Position numbers and translations under genes: made by a program. A stretch of DNA of 64,000 nucleotides from Collinsella phocaeensis. Lineage in GTDB: Bacteria > Actinomycetota > Coriobacteriia > Coriobacteriales > Coriobacteriaceae. Under the pieces are notes generated by a model, which had not been told where the DNA came from, did not search any database, and saw nothing but the letters and a program-made list of their open reading frames with translations. Below, one piece after another: positions 25,867 through 35,265 of the stretch (its first letter is position 1; the number at the start of each line of letters is the position of its first letter). The stretch lies in assembly GCF_900119895.1 (NCBI RefSeq), contig NZ_FQLR01000004.1:62001-126000 (forward strand), given 5' to 3'.

Positions 25867-25894
25867 ACGGCTCTCGAGGACGAGGGCCGTTTTT
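25867..25894 (+). terminator. Terminator of tRNA-Lys
   Basis: ACGGC-T-CTCG, loop AGGA, CGAG-G-GCCGT followed by five T: a standard intrinsic terminator with one internal mismatch. Confidence 0.85.
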
Positions 25895-25938
25895 CATGTA
25901 CGGGCGCCCGTTGCGCTCGCTGGGAGCGAGGAGGCCGC

Positions 25939-26511
25939 ATGACGCGGGACGAGGCTTTGAGCGTTTTTGGACTTGATGCCGGCGCGAGCGCCTTCGAGGT
26001 CTCCGCGGCGTATCGCGAACTCGCCCAGATGCTGCATCCTGACAAATACGGCGACAACAAGCGCTTGCGTGCGCGTGCGGAGCAGCACATGCGCTCGCTC
26101 AACGAGGCACGTTCCGTGCTGACGGGCGGCCGTCCGCCCGTCGCGGGGTCCTCCCGCTCACATACCCCGGCGGACACTCCCGAGCAGATCGCCCTCGAGG
26201 CCGCAGCGCGCGCACGCGCCGCGGAGACCGCGAGGCTGGCGATCGTTGTGCAGCTGCGCACCCTGCGCGAGCGGCGGCGTGGATTTATGTCCCTGCTCGT
26301 GTTCTCGGCTGCGGCGATGCTCATATGTTCCAGGCTTCGTGGTACAGTTGCCATGCTCGGGTTTTCCGTATCATCGATGCTGGTGATTTGGGGAGCGGCC
26401 GATACGATCGCGCTGGGGAACCAGATTTCCGTGCTTCGCCGGCGCTCGCTCGAGCTGATGAAGACACGTGATGCAGCGCGCGATATCGCGCGCCAGGCGC
26501 GCGACCTGTGA
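25939..26511 (+). CDS. Membrane-anchored J-domain protein
   Basis: 190 residues. Residues about 3-65 form a J domain with the HPD motif (LHPDKYGDN) needed to stimulate DnaK; helix IV is weakly conserved. An Ala/Arg-rich linker follows, then two hydrophobic segments at about 115-132 and 134-152 and a basic tail. There is no Gly/Phe region or zinc finger, so this is a type III J protein that probably recruits DnaK to the membrane. The next gene begins 34 bases downstream, so the two are likely cotranscribed. Confidence 0.75.
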   Translation: MTRDEALSVFGLDAGASAFEVSAAYRELAQMLHPDKYGDNKRLRARAEQHMRSLNEARSVLTGGRPPVAGSSRSHTPADTPEQIALEAAARARAAETARLAIVVQLRTLRERRRGFMSLLVFSAAAMLICSRLRGTVAMLGFSVSSMLVIWGAADTIALGNQISVLRRRSLELMKTRDAARDIARQARDL

Positions 26512-26545
26512 GGAACGGCGGCGCGCAGGCGAGAGGAACCGAGCC

Positions 26546-26995
26546 ATGGACGATACTATGCAGAACCCCGGCGCTGTTTCGCCCGAGCTCGATGAGATGG
26601 TCGGGCGGCTGCTCGACAACATGCTCGGATCGCTTGCGGCAGGTGAGGACCCGGGTGTCGCGATCGTCGTCGAGGATGCCGGCGCGCATGCATATGAAGC
26701 GCTCTTCTGCGACGATGGCGCCGAGCAGTGCCTTGAGGCGGCGACCGCGTTCGTCGCCGAGCACACGGGCGGCGTCCCCGACGAGGGCGTGGCGCGCGTC
26801 GAGCGTTATGCCATCGCCTATGCGGGATGTGTGCAGCTCGATGGCGTGTACGAGGACGCTGTCCTCGTGAGTTTCTGCGAGCGCTCGATGCCGTGCGGGT
26901 ATTCGGCGTTTGTCGCCTTCCACGGCATGGGCCAAGGAGACGACTTTATGTGGAGCGACCCTGAACCTGCAGGTGAGGAGCCTTCGCTCTTCTAA
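26546..26995 (+). CDS. Hypothetical acidic protein
   Basis: 149 residues from ATG 26546 with GAGAGGA 8 bases upstream; a longer frame to 26468 overlaps the J-domain gene and is not supported. The protein is acidic, without signal peptide or membrane helix, and has five cysteines. A domain-like core at about 25-125 alternates short strands and helices. I do not recognise a family. Its position after the J-domain gene suggests shared expression, but no functional link is visible. Confidence 0.6.
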   Translation: MDDTMQNPGAVSPELDEMVGRLLDNMLGSLAAGEDPGVAIVVEDAGAHAYEALFCDDGAEQCLEAATAFVAEHTGGVPDEGVARVERYAIAYAGCVQLDGVYEDAVLVSFCERSMPCGYSAFVAFHGMGQGDDFMWSDPEPAGEEPSLF

Positions 26996-27105
26996 GGTCG
27001 TTTACAATCTATGGGCGTTTTGCACCGATTACCGAATATTTGCGCGTGCCCGCCGATTCCGCGCCCGCACGTTGCCTGAGGGATACGAGAAGGACGGGAA
27101 GACCC

Positions 27106-28941
<1,836 letters not shown>

Positions 28942-28981
28942 GCCGCCTTTCGTAGAGTTCCGCCGCGAAAGCGAAGCGAGG

Positions 28982-29014
28982 CCCCATCGTCCCTGCGATG
29001 ATGGGGTCTTTTTT
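28982..29014 (+). terminator. Terminator of typA
   Basis: CCCCATCGTC pairs with GATGATGGGG (one G-T wobble) around CCTGC, followed by TCTTTTTT. Textbook intrinsic terminator 41 bases after the stop. Confidence 0.93.
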
Positions 29015-29090
29015 GCGTTGCGCGGATGGGCAAGTCCCCAGCGGGGTTAAAAGTGGGTTGGTAAACTATGCGTCGCGGTGAGGGTGGCAC

Positions 29091-29253
29091 GAAACCGCGT
29101 CGAGTCGGTATCGCAGAGGGTCTGTAAAACGCGTGTATACGCGAGGATCGGCGTGTTTGCCCTCCAGATGCCCGGAATCGTCTCGAAAAACAAGGGTTTC
29201 ATATATAGAAACCCACTATATGGCGGATGCGGATACCGACTCGACGCGATTTC
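29091..29253. repeat. Palindrome-armed element 1 (22-bp inverted arms, ~119-base core)
   Basis: Left arm 29091-29112 and right arm 29232-29253 are inverted repeats matching at 21 of 22 positions (GAAACCGCGTCGAG... against ...CTCGACGCGATTTC). The core is AT-richer than the surroundings and contains GAGGGTCTGTAAAAC (29116-29130), the palindrome CGCGTGTATACGCG and a hairpin GGGTTTC/GAAACCC (29194-29214). The core resembles that of the element at 48543-48745 although the arms differ. It could be a MITE or an invertible segment. The overlapping reading frames show no ribosome binding site or coding character. Confidence 0.75.
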
Positions 29254-29586
29254 TGACCAGCTTGGCCGCATGCCGCGCCGGCAGTTGGGCAATCGGGGCG
29301 TCATGAGTCGGATTATGTGCAGGACAGTTGCAGGAATATGCATATCGACATCCGGTGCGGGGTCCTGCGCCGTGGATGGGCATCGCGCGCGACGGGTTTT
29401 GCGGAGCGGGCGCCTCTTGCGGTGGGGACGGCCTTCTTCGCGCGTGTCGGTTTGCAACGAGACCGACTCCCTCGCCCGCTCTCTGCGGTTTTGTCCGTTG
29501 CATGGCCGTACAGAAATGTAAGCTTGCCCTCATCGGGAATTCATCTCGGGACGGTATTCTCGACAGACCGTAGAAAAGGAGTCCTG
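29254..29586. other. Non-coding leader of the lipase gene
   Basis: About 330 bases with no credible gene. A frame open across it (29317 onward) joins the lipase frame but lacks a start signal; the real start has AAAAGGAG at its 3' end. No clear promoter hexamers or riboswitch are seen. Confidence 0.5.
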
Positions 29587-30951
29587 ATGGTCGGTCCGCA
29601 CCTCATTCGAAACGCGCTGTCGGCGGTGCGCCGCGCTTCGACCGCATCGCTCGTCGCGATCGCCGTCGTGGCGGTGGCATGTGCGTTCACCCTTGCCTAT
29701 CGGTATGTTCAGGAGCGTCGCGGCGTGGGTGCGGTCGCCTCGCCGTCGCTGCCGACCGAGGTGTTCGCAGAGGAGATGCCGCCGACCGGATCGTTTACGG
29801 CCCGACTCGACTACACGTGTTTCGGGGTGCCGGGCTCGGGAGAGGTGTCATCGGACGTCTTTTGGGACGATGCCTGGTTCTTCTCCGATCCCAGCAGCTA
29901 CAATCACGGCATCGCCCGGGCGGCATCCGTTCTCTCGGCGCTCGCCTACTCCGAGTCGGAATACTACAAGGAGGGAAGCGACAGCCCCGCCTATATGGAG
30001 CATGCGCTTGCGGGCCTGGGATTCACGCAGGTGGACAGTTCGTCCTATCGCTACCGGAGCGAGGTCGTCGACGAGGTTCTCGACATGGTGACCGATGAGT
30101 CGGACGGCGTCGCCTACACGGTTGCGACCAAGAGGATCGCAGACGGGGAGGGTCGCGAGCGCACGCTCATCGCGGTGGCGGTTCGAGGGAGCTACGGCTC
30201 GGAATGGCTGAGCAACTTCGACGTGGCCGGCTCGACGGAGGGCGCCTCCGCAGAGGAGCTCGAGCTGCGCCGCTCGCAGGACCATGCGGGATACAAGCGC
30301 GCCGCCGCCGAGGTCGAGGAAGCGGTGAGGGCGCGCCTTGCCGCCGCGGAGGTGAACGGGGAGGAGGCCTCGGTGCTGCTCTGCGGCCATAGCCGCGGCG
30401 GGGCGGTCGCGGGCCTCGTCGCCGCAATGCTCGACGATGAGGCGGCGCGGGGCGATCGCTCCGTTTCCGCCGACTCGGTGTTCGCCTACACGTTCGCGTC
30501 CCCGCGCACGACGATGAGCGTCGAGAACGACCGCGCGCGCTACGGGAACATCTTCAATATCCTGAACCCCGCCGACCCCGTGACGCGCCTTCCTCTCGAG
30601 AGCTGGGGTTACGCCCGCTATGGCGTTGACCTGACGCTGCCGTCCGTGGACGATGAGGGGTTTGCTGAGCGCTACGCGGCGTTCGAGGGCCGCATCGGCA
30701 CCCTCACCGGCGAGGGGAGCCCGTACGTTCCGGAGACCAAGCGCACGCTCGATACGGTTATCGAGGAGATGTCGGCGGCGGTGGAGACTCCCGCGGAGCT
30801 GGTGACGCCATCGGGTGCGGCCAGGCTCGCGGCGACCCTGGTGACGCGCATAGACCCGCTCACCGTGCTCGGTGGACATTACCCGAGCGTCTATATCGCC
30901 TGGATGCAGGAACTCGACGCGAACGACCTGGTGTTGGCCTCCGCGGTCTAG
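29587..30951 (+). CDS. Membrane-anchored class 3 lipase-like hydrolase
   Basis: 454-residue alpha/beta hydrolase. One N-terminal membrane helix (about 20-42) leaves the catalytic part outside the cell. The lipase class 3 nucleophile elbow is LLCGHSRGGAVAG with S269. Candidate acid and base residues follow in FNILNPADPVTRLP and the C-terminal GGHYPSVY. A Ser-Tyr-rich segment (about 110-150) precedes the fold. The start at ATG 29587 has AAAAGGAG with ideal spacing. It stands alone behind a long leader with a palindromic element. Substrate unknown; could be host lipid or its own envelope. Confidence 0.82.
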   Translation: MVGPHLIRNALSAVRRASTASLVAIAVVAVACAFTLAYRYVQERRGVGAVASPSLPTEVFAEEMPPTGSFTARLDYTCFGVPGSGEVSSDVFWDDAWFFSDPSSYNHGIARAASVLSALAYSESEYYKEGSDSPAYMEHALAGLGFTQVDSSSYRYRSEVVDEVLDMVTDESDGVAYTVATKRIADGEGRERTLIAVAVRGSYGSEWLSNFDVAGSTEGASAEELELRRSQDHAGYKRAAAEVEEAVRARLAAAEVNGEEASVLLCGHSRGGAVAGLVAAMLDDEAARGDRSVSADSVFAYTFASPRTTMSVENDRARYGNIFNILNPADPVTRLPLESWGYARYGVDLTLPSVDDEGFAERYAAFEGRIGTLTGEGSPYVPETKRTLDTVIEEMSAAVETPAELVTPSGAARLAATLVTRIDPLTVLGGHYPSVYIAWMQELDANDLVLASAV

Positions 30952-31028
30952 GGGCTCCGGCCTTGCTCCTGAGCGGTGCCGCATCTTGACTGCGGGCCCC
31001 AACGATGGGCGCGTCGGGGAGGGGGGCG

Positions 31029-31055
31029 CGCCAAAAGGGTACGTCCCTTTTGGCA
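31029..31055. repeat. REP-like palindrome, GCCAAAAGGG family
   Basis: GCCAAAAGGG and CCCTTTTGGC form a perfect 10-bp stem around TACGT, between the convergent lipase and methyltransferase genes. The same word family (GTGCC-AAAAGGGACGTACCC) recurs at 39406-39545, so it is a dispersed palindrome that may also serve as a bidirectional terminator. Confidence 0.7.
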
Positions 31056-31095
31056 CGCGGGAGGGCTGTCGCGGTCCGTAGGCCTGTAGCCCCCG

Positions 31096-32490
31096 CTACC
31101 GCTCGAGCACCGCCACGGTCTCGATATGCGGGGTGTGCGGGAACATGTCGACCGGCGTGAGGCGGGTGAGCTTCCATCCGCGTCGGGCGAGATGCTCGAT
31201 ATCCCGAACCTGCGTGGAGGGCCCGCAGCTCACGTACACGATGCGCCGCGGGCCGAGGGCGCAGGCGGCTTCGAGGAACTCAGGCGTGGAGCCAGCCCGC
31301 GGCGGGTCGATGGAGAGCACGTCGATGCGCTCTCCGCGCCGGGCCGCCTCGACCATGAAGGCCGTGGCGTCCTGCGCGACGAAGCGGCAATGTTCCGAGA
31401 GGTCGTTGAGCCGGGCGTTGCGCTTCGCGTCGCGGATGCCCGCCTGGTTGCGCTCGACGCCGATGAGCTCCACGTCCGCGCCGTCAGAGCGCGCCTGCGC
31501 AGCTGCGGCGATTCCGATGGTGCCGCTGCCGCAATAGGCGTCCATGAGGACGTCGCCGTCGCGAAGCTCCATGCCGTCGATGGCGAGGCGGTAGAGCGTT
31601 TCGGTCTGCTGGGGGTTGGTCTGGTAGAACGCTCCGGGCGAGATGGCGAACGTGCATCCGAGCAGCTCGTCGACCATGTGGTCGGTGCCGTCAAGGATGC
31701 GCGTCTCGTTGCCTAGGATGGCGTTGCCGGGGCGCGGGTTGACGTTTTGGGCTATGCAGACGATGCGCGGGTCGAGCGCGCGGAGCGCCGCGACGAACTC
31801 GGCCCGGCGCGGGATCTCGCGCCGGGACGTGACGACGGTGAGCATCGCCTCGTCGCGCTTCCAGCCCATACGCAGGACGGCGTAGCGGAGGAGGCCGCGC
31901 CGCCGGTCCTCGTCGTATGCCGGGATGCCCAGGCGCTCCGCCGCCGCGGCGACCCCGTTCAAGATCGCCCGCGATCCGTCCGCCTCGACGATGCAGGACC
32001 CGACGGGAACGATGGCATGCGTTCCGCGGGAGAAGAACCCGCAGCGGACCGCGCCGCAGGCCCCGGGCGCGAAGGGCGTCGACGCCTTGTGCCGGAACGC
32101 GCGTGGAGCGGGGATGGCCCCGGTATCTCCACCGATCCCGCCCATGCCGACGATGGGGTCCACGGTCACATCCCAGCGGTTGCGTTCGATGAGCTCGGCG
32201 AAGAGGTCCTGCGACGCCTCCTGCTTGAGCGCGAGCTGCTTGCGGTAGGGCAAGCCGAGCCAGGCGCAGCCCCCGCATGCGTCCATGATGGGGCATGGGC
32301 CGTCCGTGCGCGGGCGCTTCCTCTTCCCGGGATGCGCGCCGTCCGCTCCCGGCTTCATGCGCCTGCGGTCGCCGACGCGCCTGTCGCCGCTGGCGGCGGC
32401 ATGGCGCCCGCCGCCCTTTCCGCCCGTGCCGCGGCGCTTGCGCTCCCGCGAAGGATCGGGCTGCTGGTTGCTGTTTTTCTGAGAGGCCAT
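31096..32490 (-). CDS. 23S rRNA (uracil-5-)-methyltransferase, RlmD/RumA-like
   Basis: 464-residue SAM-dependent RNA m5U methyltransferase. A basic, Gly/Arg-rich tail (about 1-65) precedes an iron-sulfur motif CPIMDACGGCAW, with a further Cys in VGSCIVE. The methyltransferase domain has LMDAYCGSGTIGI (SAM binding), DVLSIDPPRAG and the catalytic YVSCGPST. A TRAM domain is not evident, as in several Gram-positive members, so the exact target (U1939, U747 or tRNA) is uncertain. The minus-strand frame extends to 35028 but is antisense to the TPR gene; ATG 32490 is the first start giving the family N terminus, with a weak GGAG 13 bases upstream. Confidence 0.9.
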   Translation of the reverse strand: MASQKNSNQQPDPSRERKRRGTGGKGGGRHAAASGDRRVGDRRRMKPGADGAHPGKRKRPRTDGPCPIMDACGGCAWLGLPYRKQLALKQEASQDLFAELIERNRWDVTVDPIVGMGGIGGDTGAIPAPRAFRHKASTPFAPGACGAVRCGFFSRGTHAIVPVGSCIVEADGSRAILNGVAAAAERLGIPAYDEDRRRGLLRYAVLRMGWKRDEAMLTVVTSRREIPRRAEFVAALRALDPRIVCIAQNVNPRPGNAILGNETRILDGTDHMVDELLGCTFAISPGAFYQTNPQQTETLYRLAIDGMELRDGDVLMDAYCGSGTIGIAAAAQARSDGADVELIGVERNQAGIRDAKRNARLNDLSEHCRFVAQDATAFMVEAARRGERIDVLSIDPPRAGSTPEFLEAACALGPRRIVYVSCGPSTQVRDIEHLARRGWKLTRLTPVDMFPHTPHIETVAVLER

Positions 32491-32733
32491 GGGTGTTCGC
32501 GCTCCGGGGTGCCGCGCGGGCTGGCGGCGTCGTGGTTCGTGCGGGTCAAGGATACCATGCGTCCGTTCTCGCCCCGGTTTGCACATGGTGGGAACCCGCC
32601 TCTTTGGCACCTCGCAACTCCCGGCTGCCCGCATCGCCGCTTGCGCGCAAGGCCGTTTCGGTCGGCATGCTTTGATAGGATGGAACGAGTGCCGGCGGCG
32701 CGCGGCCGCGGGACGGGATGAAAGCGGTGCATC

Positions 32734-35100
32734 ATGGCAGACAACGTCGTCAAACTCCCTCTTTTCGCCAAGGTGAGGGCGCTCAAGGCCCTGCCCGGAT
32801 TCGAGCGGGGCCGCACGTTCGCTCTCACGGATGCCATAGCCCCGCAGCCGGAGGGCGGCATGGGCTACCTGGTCGAGGTCCTCGCTCCCCGGCGTGCGCG
32901 CATCATAGCCTGGCTTGCGCTCGGAGGCGCCATCTTCGCCTGCGACGAGCCCCTTGCGGCGCGGCCCGACCGAGCGGGCGACGGCGGGATCACCAGGTAC
33001 GACGATGACAAGCTCGGGTTCTACGTTCGCGATGGCGGGCGAACCTCCATCGTCGGGCGCTTCTCCCAGCGGGAGGCCGATGGGCGCTTCACCGTGACCT
33101 CGGCGCAGCGCGACATGGGGCCCTATGGTACGGGGGCCTACGATATCGACGAGATGGGCGCCGCCTGCTTCCTGGTCAACTGGGTCGCCCCGCGCGAGAA
33201 CGGGGAGGAGCTCACCACGACCACCGTCGGCGACCTGCTCGACGAGCTCCTGCAGGCGCCCTATCCGGATGCCCTGGATGTGCTGGCGTTTCGCGGACAG
33301 GGCGAGCAGGCGACCCCCTTCGAGCGGTTCGCGGCGCAGTCCTTGACCGATGCGGGCGCCGAGTACGTCCGCCCGATCGCCGCGGCGCACGAGGTGGACC
33401 TGCGGCGCCTGAGCTCGACCGGCCTGTTCTGGACCGGGTGCGACAAGAGCGACCTGGTCGACCGCGAGCTGGACACCCTGCAGGCGGTCGAGGGAGCGCT
33501 CAACCGCCTCGTGTTTCTTGAGCGCTATCTCGGCGCGGACTCGTCCCCGGCGATCTGCGGCCTCTCCATGGAGCAGTGCGAGCGCGCCGCCATGTCGGCG
33601 CTGATCGATTTCGCCGCCGTCGCCGCGGACCTGCCGAGAACCTGCGAGCGCCCGAGCGACTACACCTCCATCGCGGGCGCGACGGCGTCCCGCGGCGGCG
33701 AGTGGGACGTGCGCACCCGTTTCGCCGCGGCCGCGGAGCGCCTGCGCGCCCCCTTCGGCTTCGACTACGACTTCGACTGCGACGCCCGCGGCGGCGTGTT
33801 CTCCATCCAGGCGACGGTGCCTGTGGCCTCGGCGTTCCCCGTCGATGGGGAGGCTGCCCGCAACGATGCGCGCACCGCCTATGCGCTGCGTCTCGCCATG
33901 GTGCTCGCCGCGGCGGCGTTCGGCTCGAGCGTCGGCATCGTCCGCGCGGTCGTGACCGTGCGCGAGCGCGAGCTCGGTGGCTCCGCGATCGCATCGATCG
34001 AGTTCGGCCGGCAGCCCTTCACGATGGTGACGACGCCGCACATCCAGTCCGGCGACATCCTGGCCGCCGACGTGCCCGTCGACGGAATCATCGAGATGCT
34101 CTCGCCGCGCGCCCTGCGCCTCGAGCGCGCCGAAGACGGGTGCCTGGCGACCATCGAGCCGATATCGGTCGACCTGCCGGACCGCTCTGCCAAGATGGCC
34201 GACGACGGTCGTCCGCTCCCTGCCGCCCTCGTCGGCCCGCTGCGGGCGGACAGGGCTTCGGACCTCGATATATTCTCCGCGGCAGACGACCCGCTCCGCG
34301 ATCGCTACCACGAGGTGACGGCGCATATCGAGGACGGGGGGTCCAGCGTCGCGAGGGACGTCGCGGACATCGTGGACGCCTACGACGCCGCCGACGCGCT
34401 GCAGGATTCCGACGCGCGCCCGCTCTACTGCGTCAACATGGTCGCGCGCGTCATGGCGGGCAGGCTCGAAGGCGACGAGGCGACGAGGTACCGGAAGCTT
34501 CCCGACACGGCGTTCGATGCGCGCTCGACGCTTTGCCGCCTGCTGCGCGACCAGGGGGACGGTCAGGCCGCGCTCCGGATCGCCGAGCAGCTGGTCGAGC
34601 TCGCCCCCACATCGTTCACCGCGTATCACTCGCTCGCAATGACCTATCGGGAGCTCGACCGCGGCGAGGACGCCGTCCGCGCGCTCATCGAGGGCCTCAA
34701 GGTCGCCGTCGCGCCCACCGATATCGCGGCGGGCTACTACCGTTTGGGCTTCCTGCTTTGGCAGGCGGGCGATGCCGCCCTCGGGCTCGCGTGCTACGCG
34801 CTCGTGCCGCGCGGCACCTACTTCTACGGGGAGGCCCAGGTCGAGATGGGCGACCTCATGCGCGGGGCCCATATCTCCCATGCGCCCTCGGCGGACGATG
34901 CCCGCGGTGCGCTCCGCTCCGCGGGGATCCCGGTCGCCCCGGTGCCCGCGACCGTCGAGGCGGCCGCGTCGGCGGCCATCGGGCTGGTCGACGCCGGATT
35001 TTTCGACGCTGCGGGCGCGCTGGTGCACTTCCTCGCGACGACCGGCGTCGCGCCGAACAGCCGCGATGTCCTCCCCGCCGTCCTGCGGTCGCTCTCGTAG
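32734..35100 (+). CDS. Large TPR-repeat protein of unknown function
   Basis: 788 residues, acidic, no signal peptide or membrane helix, so probably cytoplasmic. The N-terminal 240 residues include a small beta-rich domain; the middle (about 330-480) is alpha/beta. Residues about 560-690 contain tetratricopeptide-like helices (PLYCVNMVARVMAG, AALRIAEQLVELAP, AYHSLAMTYRELDRGEDAVRALIEGLKV, GYYRLGFLLWQAGDAALGL). I do not recognise a full-length family. ATG 32734 has only a weak upstream GGGATG. It shares a divergent region with the methyltransferase gene and is followed after 165 bases by the EF-G-like gene. Confidence 0.75.
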   Translation: MADNVVKLPLFAKVRALKALPGFERGRTFALTDAIAPQPEGGMGYLVEVLAPRRARIIAWLALGGAIFACDEPLAARPDRAGDGGITRYDDDKLGFYVRDGGRTSIVGRFSQREADGRFTVTSAQRDMGPYGTGAYDIDEMGAACFLVNWVAPRENGEELTTTTVGDLLDELLQAPYPDALDVLAFRGQGEQATPFERFAAQSLTDAGAEYVRPIAAAHEVDLRRLSSTGLFWTGCDKSDLVDRELDTLQAVEGALNRLVFLERYLGADSSPAICGLSMEQCERAAMSALIDFAAVAADLPRTCERPSDYTSIAGATASRGGEWDVRTRFAAAAERLRAPFGFDYDFDCDARGGVFSIQATVPVASAFPVDGEAARNDARTAYALRLAMVLAAAAFGSSVGIVRAVVTVRERELGGSAIASIEFGRQPFTMVTTPHIQSGDILAADVPVDGIIEMLSPRALRLERAEDGCLATIEPISVDLPDRSAKMADDGRPLPAALVGPLRADRASDLDIFSAADDPLRDRYHEVTAHIEDGGSSVARDVADIVDAYDAADALQDSDARPLYCVNMVARVMAGRLEGDEATRYRKLPDTAFDARSTLCRLLRDQGDGQAALRIAEQLVELAPTSFTAYHSLAMTYRELDRGEDAVRALIEGLKVAVAPTDIAAGYYRLGFLLWQAGDAALGLACYALVPRGTYFYGEAQVEMGDLMRGAHISHAPSADDARGALRSAGIPVAPVPATVEAAASAAIGLVDAGFFDAAGALVHFLATTGVAPNSRDVLPAVLRSLS

Positions 35101-35265
35101 CCCCGCCCTTTACCGCGCGCGAGTGTGCGCTGGGCGATATGCGGCTTTGCGGCGGGCGCTCGATGGGTAGGCTCGGGGCATACGGCTGTCGTGCGGGGTT
35201 GCACAAGGCGCCCCGTCACGCGTTTTCGGCGCGCGTCGCTGCGTGCCGGGAAAGGGAGGTGTCCC

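Noticed and set aside
29078-29521. 147-codon frame in the typA-lipase gap
   Set aside because: It runs through an inverted-repeat element, lacks a ribosome binding site and resembles no protein.
32491-35028. Extension of the RlmD-like minus-strand frame by 846 codons
   Set aside because: The extension is antisense to the TPR gene and to the divergent control region. The family N terminus fits ATG 32490.
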